DNA of 64,000 nt from Bremerella volcania (GCF_007748115.1 NZ_CP036289.1:5146001-5210000); one strand, 5' to 3'. Positions 42,703 to 52,259 are shown, numbered from the stretch's first letter. Numbers and translations: made by a program. Notes: a model not told the origin generated them from the sequence alone.

Positions 42703-44904
42703 ATGAGCCTGGACGAAACGCAACGACAAACTCCGGGGCAGCTAAGTGCGGCGAAACATTTGAGCCGCCCCAAGGGACGCCCCCCTTGCGACATACCTGG
42801 CTACGACATGGATTCGTTGCTGGGGCGAGGAGCCTATGGCGAGGTCTGGGTCGCCACCGACCAAAACACAGGCCGCCGGGTCGCCATCAAAATCTACCAC
42901 CATCGTGGGGCCCTGGACGAAAGCCTGATCGCGGCGGAAGTCGAAAAGCTCGTCTTCCTCTCGGCCGATCGCTACGTGGTCCAATTGCTGGAAGTAGGTT
43001 GGAACGCGGAACCTCCCTACTATGTCATGGAATATCTCCCCAATGGTTCGCTGGAAGATCTCCTGCGGCGGGGTGGAGCCATGGATGTCGAGGACGCGAT
43101 CCAAAAATTCAAGGACGTGGTCATTGGTCTGTTGCATGCACATGGGAAAGGCATTTTCCATTGTGATCTGAAGCCGGCCAATATCCTACTCGATCAAGAT
43201 GGCAAGGCTCGCATTGCCGACTTCGGCCAATCGCGGCTCTCGAACGATCAGCGGCCGGCCCTGGGCACATTGTTCTTCATGGCCCCGGAACAAGCCGACA
43301 TCGAGGCCTCGCCAGACGTCCGCTGGGATGTCTACGCGCTGGGGGCACTGCTCTATACGATGCTCGTCGGGGAGCCTCCGTTTCGCTCTTCTTCCAGTGT
43401 CGGACAAATTGACTCGACGTCCGGGCTGCGCGATCGACTGGAAAAATACCGCCATGTGATCGCGATTTCTCCTCCACCAGACGCGCACAAAAAGATACGA
43501 GGGATCGACCGAGAACTGATCCAGATCATCGATCGGGCCATCGCCGTCAACCCGCGCGAGCGATATCGCAACGTTCAGGAAATCTTCGATGCGCTCAATG
43601 AGCGCGAACGCAATCGTTACCGTCGCCCGTTGATCATGCTGGGGATCCTGGGCCCGGCGATTTTGCTGACCATTGGCTTGTTCTTCGGCTGGCAGAACTA
43701 CAAGGCCGTCATGCGCACCAGCGAAAACGCCATGATTGCCAAGACGTACGAAAGCAACCGATTCGCTGCCGAGTTGGCGGCAACTAACGTTTCCAATGCG
43801 ATCGAAGACCGATTCAAAGAGGTGGAGCGTCTCGCGGCCGATCCCGAGTTCATTGACCTTTACTTAAACACGATCGACGATCCGCAGCTGAGTGAGCTAC
43901 TGGATAAGCTTCATGCGGAACGGGCCACCGGATCGAACCAAACGCCAGAACGTCTCGCGTTTCAATCGCATCCAAAACGACAGCCCCTGCAGCAGCGGAT
44001 CCGCGCCCAGTTCGAGCTTCCTTCGCAGAAGAATACGGCCAGTTGGTTCGTGACTGATGCCCAGGGATTCCATATCGCCTCGTCGTTCGACTCGGATCCA
44101 TCTGTCTCGCCAATTGGGGGCTATTTCGGCTATCGAACGTATTTCCAAGGGGGTAGCTCCGATCTCGCGCCGACCGATCCCACCCCCAAGCCGATTCAAG
44201 ATACGCACCTCTCGGCAGTGTTTCTCAGCACGGCCTCTGGCACATGGAAGGTCGCCATGTCGACCCCCCTGCGTTCTCAGGGGAAAGTCGTGGGGATCGT
44301 GGCCATGTCGATTGACGTGGGCAAGTTCACGAGTCTCGATCCGGCCGAACATCAGTTTGCGGTGCTGGTCGATGGACGCGATGCCCCCACGCAAGGCGTC
44401 ATCCTGCAGCATCCCCTGTTCGACAAGCTGCTTGAAGGGGGCGATATCGTTCCGATCCGCTTCTCGGAAGAGGACAAGTACCGCGTGAAGCTCGGCAAGT
44501 TTGAAGCCGGGGTTCCAGTCGTTGGCCAGGACCCCATCGGCCGCGACGAGTTAGGAAAAGAGTACGACAAATCGTGGATCTTCGCCGCCAAGCGTGTGTC
44601 GCTCCCTCATCGAAGTCAAAAAAACGAAGACGACCCGGGAGACACCGGCCTGGTGGTCGTGGTGCAGGAAGACCATCGATTCGCGGTGAAACCGATCTAC
44701 GAGCTTGGCGATCAACTTTCGCGCCAGGCAATCCTGGCTGCCAGCCTGATTATTCTCGTGGTCCTGACGCTATGGTATTTTGTGGTAAGGGCTCTGCGTC
44801 GCGTGAAAGTCGGAGCCATGGCCATCGGCGACACAAGCAGTGTTATTCCACCGCATGAATTGACGACCATCATCGCGCCGGCCAAGACGGGTACCAAATC
44901 ATAA
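42703..44904 (+). CDS. Transmembrane Ser/Thr protein kinase with extracytoplasmic sensor
   Basis: A 733-aa receptor-like kinase. The N-terminal kinase domain (residues ~33-305) has the P-loop LLGRGAYGEVWVA, the Lys in VAIKIYHH, the catalytic loop HCDLKPANILL, DFGQSRLS and APEQADIEASPDVRWDVYALG. The Arg of the usual HRD motif is Cys, making it a non-RD-type kinase. A helix at ~312-334 crosses the membrane. The following ~340 residues form a sensor, with a fold like a dCache domain (GGYFGYRTYFQGG, KVAMSTPLRSQGKVVGIVAMSIDV). A second helix lies at ~675-697, with a short basic end. The FHA-cyclase gene starts 13 bp later, strongly suggesting one signalling unit. Confidence 0.92.
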   Translation: MSLDETQRQTPGQLSAAKHLSRPKGRPPCDIPGYDMDSLLGRGAYGEVWVATDQNTGRRVAIKIYHHRGALDESLIAAEVEKLVFLSADRYVVQLLEVGWNAEPPYYVMEYLPNGSLEDLLRRGGAMDVEDAIQKFKDVVIGLLHAHGKGIFHCDLKPANILLDQDGKARIADFGQSRLSNDQRPALGTLFFMAPEQADIEASPDVRWDVYALGALLYTMLVGEPPFRSSSSVGQIDSTSGLRDRLEKYRHVIAISPPPDAHKKIRGIDRELIQIIDRAIAVNPRERYRNVQEIFDALNERERNRYRRPLIMLGILGPAILLTIGLFFGWQNYKAVMRTSENAMIAKTYESNRFAAELAATNVSNAIEDRFKEVERLAADPEFIDLYLNTIDDPQLSELLDKLHAERATGSNQTPERLAFQSHPKRQPLQQRIRAQFELPSQKNTASWFVTDAQGFHIASSFDSDPSVSPIGGYFGYRTYFQGGSSDLAPTDPTPKPIQDTHLSAVFLSTASGTWKVAMSTPLRSQGKVVGIVAMSIDVGKFTSLDPAEHQFAVLVDGRDAPTQGVILQHPLFDKLLEGGDIVPIRFSEEDKYRVKLGKFEAGVPVVGQDPIGRDELGKEYDKSWIFAAKRVSLPHRSQKNEDDPGDTGLVVVVQEDHRFAVKPIYELGDQLSRQAILAASLIILVVLTLWYFVVRALRRVKVGAMAIGDTSSVIPPHELTTIIAPAKTGTKS

Positions 44905-44917
44905 ATCAGGGGCCAGA

Positions 44918-46660
44918 ATGGCTGAATTGTTCGCCCGAGACACGCTCTCCTCGCAGCGATGGCGTCGACGATTGGTTCCCAATCAGCCATTTGTCCTGGG
45001 ACGTACGACCCCCAAATTCCCGATTGGCTGGGACAAGCAAATCTCTTCCAAGCACGCTCAGCTGAACTGGAACGGCGTGCAGCTGGAAATCCGCAAGTTT
45101 GAAGAAGCGGCCAATCCCATCTTCTTCGACTCACGTCCGCGGATCTCGTTCATGCTCGATCCAGGCCAGCACTTCGTGATCGGGCATACCGAATTCCTGC
45201 TGGAAGACTCCGAGCCGACGATGCCGCTGCCCCATCGCAGTCCTCGCACGGAAGTCACGATTCGCCCGGAAGAGATCCGCCGCACCTCCTTCCGGAAGAC
45301 GCCTGGCCGTATCGAACTGTTGACCGAGTTGGTCTCGAAGATGACCGCTTCGACCGACCACGACCAGCTGATTACCATCACCCTGCAGCAGCTCTTGCAT
45401 GGGATACCCCACGCGACCGACGTCCAGTTGCTCGAGCAAACGAAATACGAGAACTCGCAGAGCTTCACGCCGATTGCCTGGGATAGCCGCGACGGTGTCT
45501 CGACGCCCGGCGGATCGAGCCAAAGCCTGATCGAAAACGCCACCAGCTCAGAGATGTGCGTGTTGCATGTCTGGCCCAACGAACCTGATCCGGCCGATGC
45601 TAACTTCACGCAAATCGCCGGGCACGATTGGGCGATGTGTATTCCGCTGGAGATCAAGCTGCATCAGGTGGCGGCGCTGTACATCTCGGGCAAGCGAGCA
45701 CGGCTTGAGGGAAATCTGACCGAGGTCGAGATCCTGCAGGACGACATTAAGTTTGCCGAACTGGTCGGCTCGACGTTCGCCAACCTTTCGCGCAACATGG
45801 CTCTGGAGCGCCGGCAGTCACAGCTGAATCAGTTCTTTACGCCGGGCCTTCTGGATCATGTTTCGAGCGATATCGATAGTTACCTGGCTCCGCGCGAGGC
45901 GGGACTGATGGTCCTGTTTTGCGATCTGCGGGGCTTCTCGGCCGCGACCGAAGAGAACATCGACCGGCTGATTCCTTACCTGCATCAGACTAGCGAAACG
46001 CTTTCGATCATTACCTCGGCAATCCTGGCCCAACAGGGAGTCATTGGCGACTTCCATGGAGACGCGGTGATGGGCTTTTGGGGCTGGCCGGTGGCAGCAT
46101 CCGAAAACCCCCTGGGCTGCATCCAAGCTGCCTGGGAAATCGTCCAGGCATTGGCCGGAACCGAATTCCTCTGCAGCGAGGCGCCTGCCAAAGCCGGCAT
46201 TGGCATCGCCGCCGGCCAGGCCGTCGCGGGCATGATCGGAAGTCGCGATCAAGTCAAAGTGACCGCGTTTGGTCCTCCGGTAAACCTGGCATCGCGAATT
46301 GAAGGAATGACCAAACATCTGGGCATTCCCCTTCTGTTAGACGAACAGGCCGTCACCCAGTTGCAGAGCCATCCGTCGATGCCTCCCAATACGTTCTTAC
46401 GCCTGGGAAGCTTTCGCTTGTCGGGGCTGCGTCAGGCGACGCAGCTATTCACGGTCAATTCCGGCGAACTCACCTGGCTGCCGATGTTCTCGCAGGCACT
46501 CATCCAGTTCGAGGAAGGGCACTGGGCTCAAGCGATTCCGATGCTCGAATCGCTTCCCGCACCGTTTGGTCCCAGAAACCTCCTATTGCAGTTCGTGCAA
46601 GAACACGAGAACCGCTGCCCAACTGACTGGAACGGCACGATCCACCGGCACACCAAGTAG
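44918..46660 (+). CDS. FHA-GAF-class III nucleotide cyclase
   Basis: A 580-aa cytoplasmic protein. Residues ~20-95 are an FHA domain ([20 protein letters not shown]), which binds phospho-threonine peptides. Residues ~125-300 resemble a GAF sensor domain. Residues ~325-510 are a class III adenylate/guanylate cyclase catalytic domain: [12 protein letters not shown] supplies the metal Asp, [16 protein letters not shown] the second Asp, and [19 protein letters not shown] the Asn/Arg pair. The position that is usually Lys in the 'dKf.GD' motif is Asp here, so base specificity is unclear. Its place 13 bp behind a kinase suggests that kinase activity controls the cyclase through FHA. Confidence 0.93.
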   Translation: MAELFARDTLSSQRWRRRLVPNQPFVLGRTTPKFPIGWDKQISSKHAQLNWNGVQLEIRKFEEAANPIFFDSRPRISFMLDPGQHFVIGHTEFLLEDSEPTMPLPHRSPRTEVTIRPEEIRRTSFRKTPGRIELLTELVSKMTASTDHDQLITITLQQLLHGIPHATDVQLLEQTKYENSQSFTPIAWDSRDGVSTPGGSSQSLIENATSSEMCVLHVWPNEPDPADANFTQIAGHDWAMCIPLEIKLHQVAALYISGKRARLEGNLTEVEILQDDIKFAELVGSTFANLSRNMALERRQSQLNQFFTPGLLDHVSSDIDSYLAPREAGLMVLFCDLRGFSAATEENIDRLIPYLHQTSETLSIITSAILAQQGVIGDFHGDAVMGFWGWPVAASENPLGCIQAAWEIVQALAGTEFLCSEAPAKAGIGIAAGQAVAGMIGSRDQVKVTAFGPPVNLASRIEGMTKHLGIPLLLDEQAVTQLQSHPSMPPNTFLRLGSFRLSGLRQATQLFTVNSGELTWLPMFSQALIQFEEGHWAQAIPMLESLPAPFGPRNLLLQFVQEHENRCPTDWNGTIHRHTK

Positions 46661-48136
46661 CTACCGTGTCGCCGGGGAAGTCGCCGCTTGCGTATTCGCA
46701 CCAATCTCGCGCCAGAAACGCTTGAACTCGGCCGCGATAAAGAACGAGCCGGTCACGACCAAGACATCTTCCTTGTCCATCGCGGCCAGGGCTTCATGGA
46801 ATGCGACCTTGGCTTCTTCCGTGGTATGAATGGGCAGCGAAGGGTCGTACTCAATCGAGTCGATCACTTTCAAAAGCTGCTGCGGACTGGCGGCCCGGCT
46901 GCTGAAGCCATACTTGGTGAACCACACCTGCTGGAACACGCCCAACAGTTGCGAGAGGACCGCGGCATGATCCTTATCGCCGCTGGAGGCGAACACCAGG
47001 TGACGCCGTCGATCGGGGAAATGCTTCTGCAGCACGCTGACCAGCGCCTCGGCGGACGCATCGTTGTGGGCAGCGTCGACAATGACCACCGGTTGCTCGG
47101 ATAAACACTCGATTCGGGCAGGTAGCTGGGTCGTCTTCAGGCCTTCCTGCAAGGCTTCCGGCGAAATCTCGTGCCCCTGCTCGCGCAGCTTCTCGACGGC
47201 TGCCACCGCCAGACCGGCATTGGCGACCTGGTGGTCCCCTTTCACGCTGATCGTCAGTTGCTGCCTGGCGCTTGCCTGCCACTGAAATTCAAACCCCTGC
47301 TGAAAGAGCCCCGCGGCATCGGTCTGCTGCCAACAGTCTGACAGCGGAACGCTGGTAAACTGATCATCGAGTTGATCGAGGGTCGCATGACTGTGTGCCG
47401 CGACGTCGGCAATCACCTTTTGAGCTTCCGGGGCCATCACTCCGCTGATGACCGGGACGCCTGGTTTGATGATCCCGGCCTTCTCACCGGCGATTTCCGC
47501 CAACGTGTTTCCCAGCAGGGCGGTGTGATCGCGGCTGATGCTGGTAATGATGCACAGTTGAGGTTGGCACACATTGGTCGAATCAAGCCTGCCGCCGAGA
47601 CCTACTTCAATCACCGCAAAATCGACGTCACGCTCGGCGAACAGCAGAAAGCTCATGGCCGTGGTGATCTCGAAGAACGTCAGGCGATCTTCCACACTGG
47701 CATTCTCATCCATCTGGGCCACGACCGGTCGGATGGCGTCGACCAATTGGACAATGTCGTGATCGCTGCAACTGTCGCCATCGAGCCAATAGCGTTCTTC
47801 CAGACGTTCCAAGTGGGGTGAGGTGAATCGCCCCACGTGGTAGCCAGCTTTCCACAGAATGTTGGAAAGAAACGCCGAGGTCGAACCCTTTCCCTTGGTG
47901 CCGGCCACGTGCACGATCTTCAGGCGGTCTTGCGGATTGCCCAGCCGCTGCAGGAAGGCCTGCATCCGATCGAGCTTGAAGTTCCTCGATCGGTAAGGGA
48001 TGTCGGTGGTGCGCTCGTAATTGATCCGCTGGAACAACCAGTCCAGGGCCTCCTGGTACTGGGGCGAATCAGAATCAACTTGGCTGGCGTCCAACGAGGT
48101 GACTTTCTCGGAAGCGTAAGCGGGCAATGGAAGCAA
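46661..48136 (-). CDS. folC: Folylpolyglutamate synthase / dihydrofolate synthase
   Basis: A 491-aa Mur-ligase-fold enzyme that adds glutamate to folate and, in many bacteria, makes dihydrofolate from dihydropteroate. The ATP loop VAGTKGKGSTSAFLSNIL lies near residue 85, followed by SPHLERLEERYWLDG. The middle has VEVGLGGRLDSTN and SRDHTALLGNTLAEIAGEKA. The C-terminal domain has VDAAHNDASA. Length is a little longer than E. coli FolC because of a ~45-residue N-terminal extension. The start is uncertain: TTG at 48136 is the furthest plausible. It abuts the convergent cyclase gene with no gap. Confidence 0.93.
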   Translation of the reverse strand: MLPLPAYASEKVTSLDASQVDSDSPQYQEALDWLFQRINYERTTDIPYRSRNFKLDRMQAFLQRLGNPQDRLKIVHVAGTKGKGSTSAFLSNILWKAGYHVGRFTSPHLERLEERYWLDGDSCSDHDIVQLVDAIRPVVAQMDENASVEDRLTFFEITTAMSFLLFAERDVDFAVIEVGLGGRLDSTNVCQPQLCIITSISRDHTALLGNTLAEIAGEKAGIIKPGVPVISGVMAPEAQKVIADVAAHSHATLDQLDDQFTSVPLSDCWQQTDAAGLFQQGFEFQWQASARQQLTISVKGDHQVANAGLAVAAVEKLREQGHEISPEALQEGLKTTQLPARIECLSEQPVVIVDAAHNDASAEALVSVLQKHFPDRRRHLVFASSGDKDHAAVLSQLLGVFQQVWFTKYGFSSRAASPQQLLKVIDSIEYDPSLPIHTTEEAKVAFHEALAAMDKEDVLVVTGSFFIAAEFKRFWREIGANTQAATSPATR

Positions 48137-48230
48137 TAACCACCCATATCTTAACGAAAAAGCGATACGCCCCCACCGGCATCGACTGTTCCCCTGCTGA
48201 AAACAGAAAACTGGATACGAGAATCAAGAA

Positions 48231-48268
48231 CAAAAAAAAAGGCCGGTTCACTGCGGGGTGAACCGGCC
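48231..48268 (-). terminator. Strong minus-strand terminator
   Basis: Perfect 11-bp inverted repeat GGCCGGTTCAC (48241-48251) / GTGAACCGGCC (48258-48268), loop TGCGGG. On the minus strand it is followed by nine or more T. It would stop read-through from the DUF1559 gene before folC, or end an unannotated minus-strand RNA. Confidence 0.9.
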
Positions 48269-48305
48269 TGAGTCAGGAGACGGACGTTTTTGCTTTCAAC
48301 GGGGG

Positions 48306-48332
48306 CTCGTTTCGTTGGACAGACGAAACGAG
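48306..48332 (+). promoter_or_regulatory. Hairpin just upstream of the 49-aa gene's Shine-Dalgarno
   Basis: Perfect 10-bp inverted repeat CTCGTTTCGT (48306-48315) / ACGAAACGAG (48323-48332), 7-nt loop. It ends 5 nt before GGAGG (48338-48342), the probable ribosome binding site of the small gene. It could protect the 5' end or regulate translation. Confidence 0.6.
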
Positions 48333-48349
48333 AAGTTGGAGGTTGCACG

Positions 48350-48499
48350 ATGACGTTCGGGGGAACATTTCGTACGAGCTTGTTTGGAAGTAAAGCACTA
48401 GGCGTGCCAATTCGACCAATAAACTTTTCGAGAAAAACGCAAACCATGCACGGGAAAGCAGTTACAGATTATCCCAAGAAATTTTTGCTAGCAGAGTAA
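48350..48499 (+). CDS. Probable 49-aa basic protein, unknown
   Basis: ATG 48350 follows GGAGG by 7 nt, one of the best Shine-Dalgarno sites in the window. The product starts MTFGGTFRTSLFGSK and ends VTDYPKKFLLAE. It is basic (several Lys/Arg), has one short aromatic/Leu stretch and no clear membrane helix. A perfect 11-bp hairpin with a short U-run begins 4 bp after the stop, and another hairpin stands directly upstream of the ribosome site. This self-contained layout argues for a real small gene, although no family is recognised. Alternatively the locus is a structured RNA that happens to contain the frame. Confidence 0.5.
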   Translation: MTFGGTFRTSLFGSKALGVPIRPINFSRKTQTMHGKAVTDYPKKFLLAE

Positions 48500-48503
48500 G
48501 CGT

Positions 48504-48543
48504 GCCGGTTTGTAACGATTGCAATTTGTACAAACCGGCTTTT
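48504..48543 (+). terminator. Hairpin after the 49-aa gene (probable terminator)
   Basis: Perfect 11-bp inverted repeat GCCGGTTTGTA (48504-48514) / TACAAACCGGC (48529-48539), then TTTT on the plus strand. The U-run is short. The same stem lies 37 bp past the minus-strand DUF1559 stop and could serve both convergent genes. Confidence 0.6.
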
Positions 48544-48576
48544 GAAGTTCCTACCGTTGGCCAGGCAGTGGGACGA

Positions 48577-49590
48577 CTACAACTTGTTCCGCAGCGAGAC
48601 CTCGCCACCGAATCGAGTGGCGACCGTGCGGTAGACGTTCAAGTCGACCGTTTCGGTGACTTTGCTTACGCTTCCGTCAGCGAACGCCACGTTGACCACG
48701 CCGGGGTGGAAACTGCGGGCCGTGACGGCGGCCATGCAAGGGTTCTGATCGACGTCTCCTGCCCCTTCGCTGTTGTTCACGAAGTCGGCCGGCTGCAAAC
48801 GACCATCGATGTTGAAGATGGTGTTGGGGGTGAAAAACGCGGTGTAGCCGGTTTGCTGGACGTTACCACTGACCCACTGCGTGTGCCCGCTGGGGGCCGT
48901 ACTTGAAGTCACATTGCTGTTGATCTCGCCAGCGACGGCCGACAAGGCTGGGATGCCGGTGGAATTGTCGTACACCGAAGCACTATGAAACCGCGTGAAC
49001 GTGTTCACCTCCGAGAGAGCCATCGTGTTGCTCGTCCCGTCGGCGAATTCCGCGATCCGGGTAAACCGATTGGCCCCAAATGCACCGTCGCCAGACTGGG
49101 CACCGTCGTAGACCAAAAAAGTGCCAATCGATAACGCGTAGTTCGAAGGAAAGTGGTCTGGCACGCCGTCTCCAGTAACGTCAACCGATCGCAAGTTGAC
49201 TTCAGAGGGGCATTTGAACATATCGAGTTCCACCGCCGGCAGCGGTACGCCGACGTTCAATATGTTCGAGGCGGAACCGTTCGACTGGTATGCCGTGTAG
49301 GAGGTTCCCCAGTCGATCGCCGCTTCCAGGGGACCTTGTTCGATAAATGGCAACAACCGAGCAAGCCCTGACCATTGCCCACCACCGTCCCAGGATGGGG
49401 GAAACGACCCGTATGTGTCGTGATAGGTGTGAGTTGCCAGGGAAAGCTGCTTCAGGTTATTGGTGCACTGCATTCGTCGAGCAGATTCGCGTGCTTGTTG
49501 CACGGCCGGCATGAGCAATCCGACCAGCACGCCAATAATAGCGATCACCACCAACAATTCGACAAGCGTGAAACCGTGACGATGTTTCAT
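48577..49590 (-). CDS. DUF1559 prepilin-like protein (copy 1)
   Basis: A 337-aa protein of the planctomycete DUF1559 family. The N-terminus is a type IV prepilin signal: [20 protein letters not shown], with cleavage expected after Gly before Phe. RRMQCTNNLKQLSLATHTYHD follows, typical of the family. The large C-terminal beta domain carries [21 protein letters not shown] near residue 300, the 'H.GGvnv.faDGSV' signature. Members are exported by a type II/IV-like machinery and expand hugely in planctomycetes; their function is unknown. AAAGG precedes the ATG. It is a close tandem paralogue of the gene at 49827-50837. Confidence 0.95.
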   Translation of the reverse strand: MKHRHGFTLVELLVVIAIIGVLVGLLMPAVQQARESARRMQCTNNLKQLSLATHTYHDTYGSFPPSWDGGGQWSGLARLLPFIEQGPLEAAIDWGTSYTAYQSNGSASNILNVGVPLPAVELDMFKCPSEVNLRSVDVTGDGVPDHFPSNYALSIGTFLVYDGAQSGDGAFGANRFTRIAEFADGTSNTMALSEVNTFTRFHSASVYDNSTGIPALSAVAGEINSNVTSSTAPSGHTQWVSGNVQQTGYTAFFTPNTIFNIDGRLQPADFVNNSEGAGDVDQNPCMAAVTARSFHPGVVNVAFADGSVSKVTETVDLNVYRTVATRFGGEVSLRNKL

Positions 49591-49750
49591 TCGAGACGAC
49601 CTTTGGAAAAGCTCTGGCAGGGAATAGGGAGGAACGGGAATACTTCCCCCGCGCTAGATACCTGAATGATACCCACCTGTGCGCCATAAACCGAGTGATT
49701 TTGCCACGTTTTTCGTCTTATTTTGCGTAACGACGCCGCTTCAGGCCTTA

Positions 49751-49784
49751 AAAAACGCCGCCTCGGAATGATTCGCGGGCGGCG
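49751..49784 (-). terminator. Rho-independent terminator of DUF1559 copy 2
   Basis: Stem CGCCGCC (49756-49762) / GGCGGCG (49778-49784), 15-nt loop; on the minus strand followed by TTTTT. It lies 42 bp past the stop at 49827. Confidence 0.75.
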
Positions 49785-49826
49785 CTGTTGATTTTCAGGC
49801 TCAGAATCGATCTCAATAAGAGCGTA

Positions 49827-50837
49827 CTACAAATCGTTCCGATTCAAGACTTCACCACCATTGCGGGTCGCCGCGGCGCGGTAGACGTTCAGGTTCACGG
49901 TGTCGGTCACCCGCGAAACCGATCCGTCCATGAACGCGACATTCACGACGCCCGGATGGAAACTGCGAGCCGTCACCGCGGCAAGCGTCGGGTTCGAGCT
50001 GAGCCCGCTCTGGTCCTCACGCTTGTTGGTGAAGTCGGCCGGGGTTGGTCGGCCAGCGCCAATGTTGAAGTCGGTGTTCGGTGCGAAAAAAGCGGTGAAA
50101 CCCGTTTGATGCGTCTTGCCGTCGACCCACTCGGTGTGCCCGGAATTGCGAGTCGAGGTGGTCACGTTCGATTCAATATAGGAAGCAACATCGGGAAACG
50201 TGGTAATCTCAGCCGTTCCGTAAGGAGCATTATCTCGATCGTAGTGGGTGTAGGCTTTCACCTCGGAGAAACCCATCGTGTTGCTCGTGCCGTCGGTCAA
50301 ATCCGCCATCCGCAGATACTTACCAGGAGCGAACGCCCCTTCACCCCCGTTGGAACCATTGTAGACGTACCAGACGCCCATATTGATGGCATAGTTGAGG
50401 GGATAGTTCTCAGGCTGACCTGAACTATCAACGCGCTGCTGGTCCTTCACCTCCGACGGACAAAGCAGGGCGTCAATTCGCAAGGCAGGCAGGGGAATGC
50501 CGTTGATCAGCGTTTCATGCGAGCCACCGTAGTGGTACTCGTGGTAGTCCACGCTGTAGTCGATTTCAGTTTCGATGGCCTTCTGCTCCAGGAAAGGAAG
50601 CAAGCGAGCCTGAGCGGACCACTGGTTGTTTCCCCCCTGAAAACTGGTCGGAAACTTGGTGAACGTGTCGTGATAGTTGTGCGTGGCGAGGATCCACTGC
50701 TTGAGTTGGTTGGTGCACTGCATCCGCCGCGCGGCTTCGCGGGCTTGCTGCACGGCAGGCAAAAGAAGGGCAATCAGGATTCCGATGATGGCAATCACCA
50801 CCAACAATTCAACGAGGGTAAAACCATTTCTCTTCAT
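49827..50837 (-). CDS. DUF1559 prepilin-like protein (copy 2)
   Basis: A 336-aa paralogue of the neighbouring gene. It has the prepilin signal [20 protein letters not shown] and [21 protein letters not shown]. The C-terminal signature is [21 protein letters not shown]. The order of segments and the last ~60 residues match copy 1 closely, while the central region (residues 70-250) diverges, as expected if it carries a variable surface. ATG 50837 is chosen because the prepilin signal then starts at residue 4. Own terminator at 49751-49784 indicates separate transcripts for the two copies. Confidence 0.95.
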   Translation of the reverse strand: MKRNGFTLVELLVVIAIIGILIALLLPAVQQAREAARRMQCTNQLKQWILATHNYHDTFTKFPTSFQGGNNQWSAQARLLPFLEQKAIETEIDYSVDYHEYHYGGSHETLINGIPLPALRIDALLCPSEVKDQQRVDSSGQPENYPLNYAINMGVWYVYNGSNGGEGAFAPGKYLRMADLTDGTSNTMGFSEVKAYTHYDRDNAPYGTAEITTFPDVASYIESNVTTSTRNSGHTEWVDGKTHQTGFTAFFAPNTDFNIGAGRPTPADFTNKREDQSGLSSNPTLAAVTARSFHPGVVNVAFMDGSVSRVTDTVNLNVYRAAATRNGGEVLNRNDL

Positions 50838-51329
50838 CCGGCGGGGACCTTCTCTATTCGGGATCAGTAACCTGAGAACTTGATAGGCCAACAAAGCAGG
50901 GCTTTATGATACAAAGTCTCAGTCCATCTTCTAGGCCCGGCGGGGGATTCTTACCTAATTAATCTCCAAGTATTCCCTTGCGCCCCTACCGGCAATGTGC
51001 ATGACCTAAACCTCGAACAGGCCCCTATAAGCGGTAGAAGTGGGACATTAAGTAGGGAAGATCTTGTGAAGTCCTTACCCTCTGTCAGCTTGGTTCCTTG
51101 TCACGTTGCATCAGTGGATTTATAGTCGGACTTTTCCCTCTTTTGTTCTTCCCTGGGTAGAAGGAAAGAGAAAAGCAGGCACCGCTAGCCGAACCAAGCT
51201 GGCTGAACTGCGTAAACAGGGGATATCGGGTCGAAATGCTCTGTTTTTAGGGGGCAGCGGCTCGCCATCATTCATTGCAAACCTTTTCTTACTCACTATT
51301 AAGCACCACCGTGGCTTGAAACAGGTTCC
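50838..51329. other. 492-bp spacer upstream of the ABC operon
   Basis: Contains the divergent control region between the DUF1559 gene and the ABC operon. A candidate promoter lies at 51275-51302. Short open frames are present but have no coding character. No strong inverted repeat was noted. Confidence 0.5.
51275..51302 (+). promoter_or_regulatory. Candidate promoter of the ABC operon
   Basis: TTGCAA (51275-51280), 16-bp spacer, TATTAA (51297-51302), about 28 bp before the ATG at 51330. Confidence 0.4.
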
Positions 51330-52259
51330 ATGGCATCGGTAGAAACGCAACCGCAATCGTCTAAATCCTCGTCCGACAACGAAGTCATTATCGAAACGCG
51401 TAATCTGACCAAGATTTACCGCGACTTCTGGGGGCGTCAAAAAGTCCGAGCCCTGAAAGCACTCGACCTGGAAGTGCGTCGCGGCGAAATCTTCGGCCTG
51501 TTGGGTCCGAATGGTTCCGGCAAGTCGACGACCATGAAGCTTCTGCTGGGGCTGCTCTTTCCGACCAGCGGCCAGGCTCTGGTCTTCGGCCAAGACCCGA
51601 CCAGTATCGCCACCAAGGAACGCATCGGCTATCTGCCGGAAGAGTCGTACCTCTACCGATTTCTCGATGCCCGAGAAACGCTCAACTTTTACGGCCAACT
51701 GTTCAACATGCCTGCCGATGTTCGCCAGAAGCGGGTCAACGACCTGATCGAGATGGTCGGACTCAAATGGGCCGAACGCCGTCAGTTGAAGGAATACTCC
51801 AAGGGTATGACCCGCCGTATTGGTCTGGCCCAGGCCCTGATCAACGATCCCGAACTGATCTTCCTCGACGAACCAACCACCGGCTTAGACCCCATCGGTA
51901 TTCGCGAGATGAAGGACCTGATCCTGAAGCTGAAGGAAGAAGGCAAAACGGTTCTGGTGACCAGCCACCAGCTGGCCGACCTGCAGGACGTTGCCGACCG
52001 AATCGCCATTCTGCATCAAGGCGAACTGAAAGAACTGGGGCGCGTCGACGCCCTTTTGAAGGTGAGTGACGAAACTCAGATCCGCGCCAAAGGGGTCAGC
52101 GAAGAAGCCAAGGCCGAGATCCGAGCGATCCTCGAACGGGAGCATGCCGAGAACATCTCGGTCGAGAACCCAACCACCACGCTGGAAGAACTCTTCCTGA
52201 ACATCGTCCGCGAGAGTGAAGCCCGACCTGGTCGCCGTGCCGGCTCGGACCGTTCTTAG
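51330..52259 (+). CDS. ABC transporter ATP-binding protein
   Basis: A 309-aa ATPase of the ABC-2/drug-exporter (DrrA/CcmA-like) group. Walker A is [19 protein letters not shown] near residue 60; the signature is [15 protein letters not shown] near 155 (S-K-G-M). Walker B is [16 protein letters not shown] near 178, and the H-loop is LVTSHQ. The C-terminal ~80 residues carry an accessory domain typical of this export group. It is the first gene of a four-gene unit whose second gene encodes the membrane partner. Substrate cannot be inferred. Confidence 0.94.
   Translation: MASVETQPQSSKSSSDNEVIIETRNLTKIYRDFWGRQKVRALKALDLEVRRGEIFGLLGPNGSGKSTTMKLLLGLLFPTSGQALVFGQDPTSIATKERIGYLPEESYLYRFLDARETLNFYGQLFNMPADVRQKRVNDLIEMVGLKWAERRQLKEYSKGMTRRIGLAQALINDPELIFLDEPTTGLDPIGIREMKDLILKLKEEGKTVLVTSHQLADLQDVADRIAILHQGELKELGRVDALLKVSDETQIRAKGVSEEAKAEIRAILEREHAENISVENPTTTLEELFLNIVRESEARPGRRAGSDRS

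Larger units (their letters stand above)
48137..48349. other. Hairpin-rich spacer upstream of the 49-aa gene
   Basis: Holds a strong minus-strand terminator (48231-48268) and a perfect 10-bp hairpin at 48306-48332. No other coding signal was seen. Confidence 0.5.

Noticed and set aside
51120-51698. 192-codon minus-strand frame at the start of the ABC operon
   Set aside because: It runs antisense through the ATPase Walker A region and has no coding character in the free spacer part.
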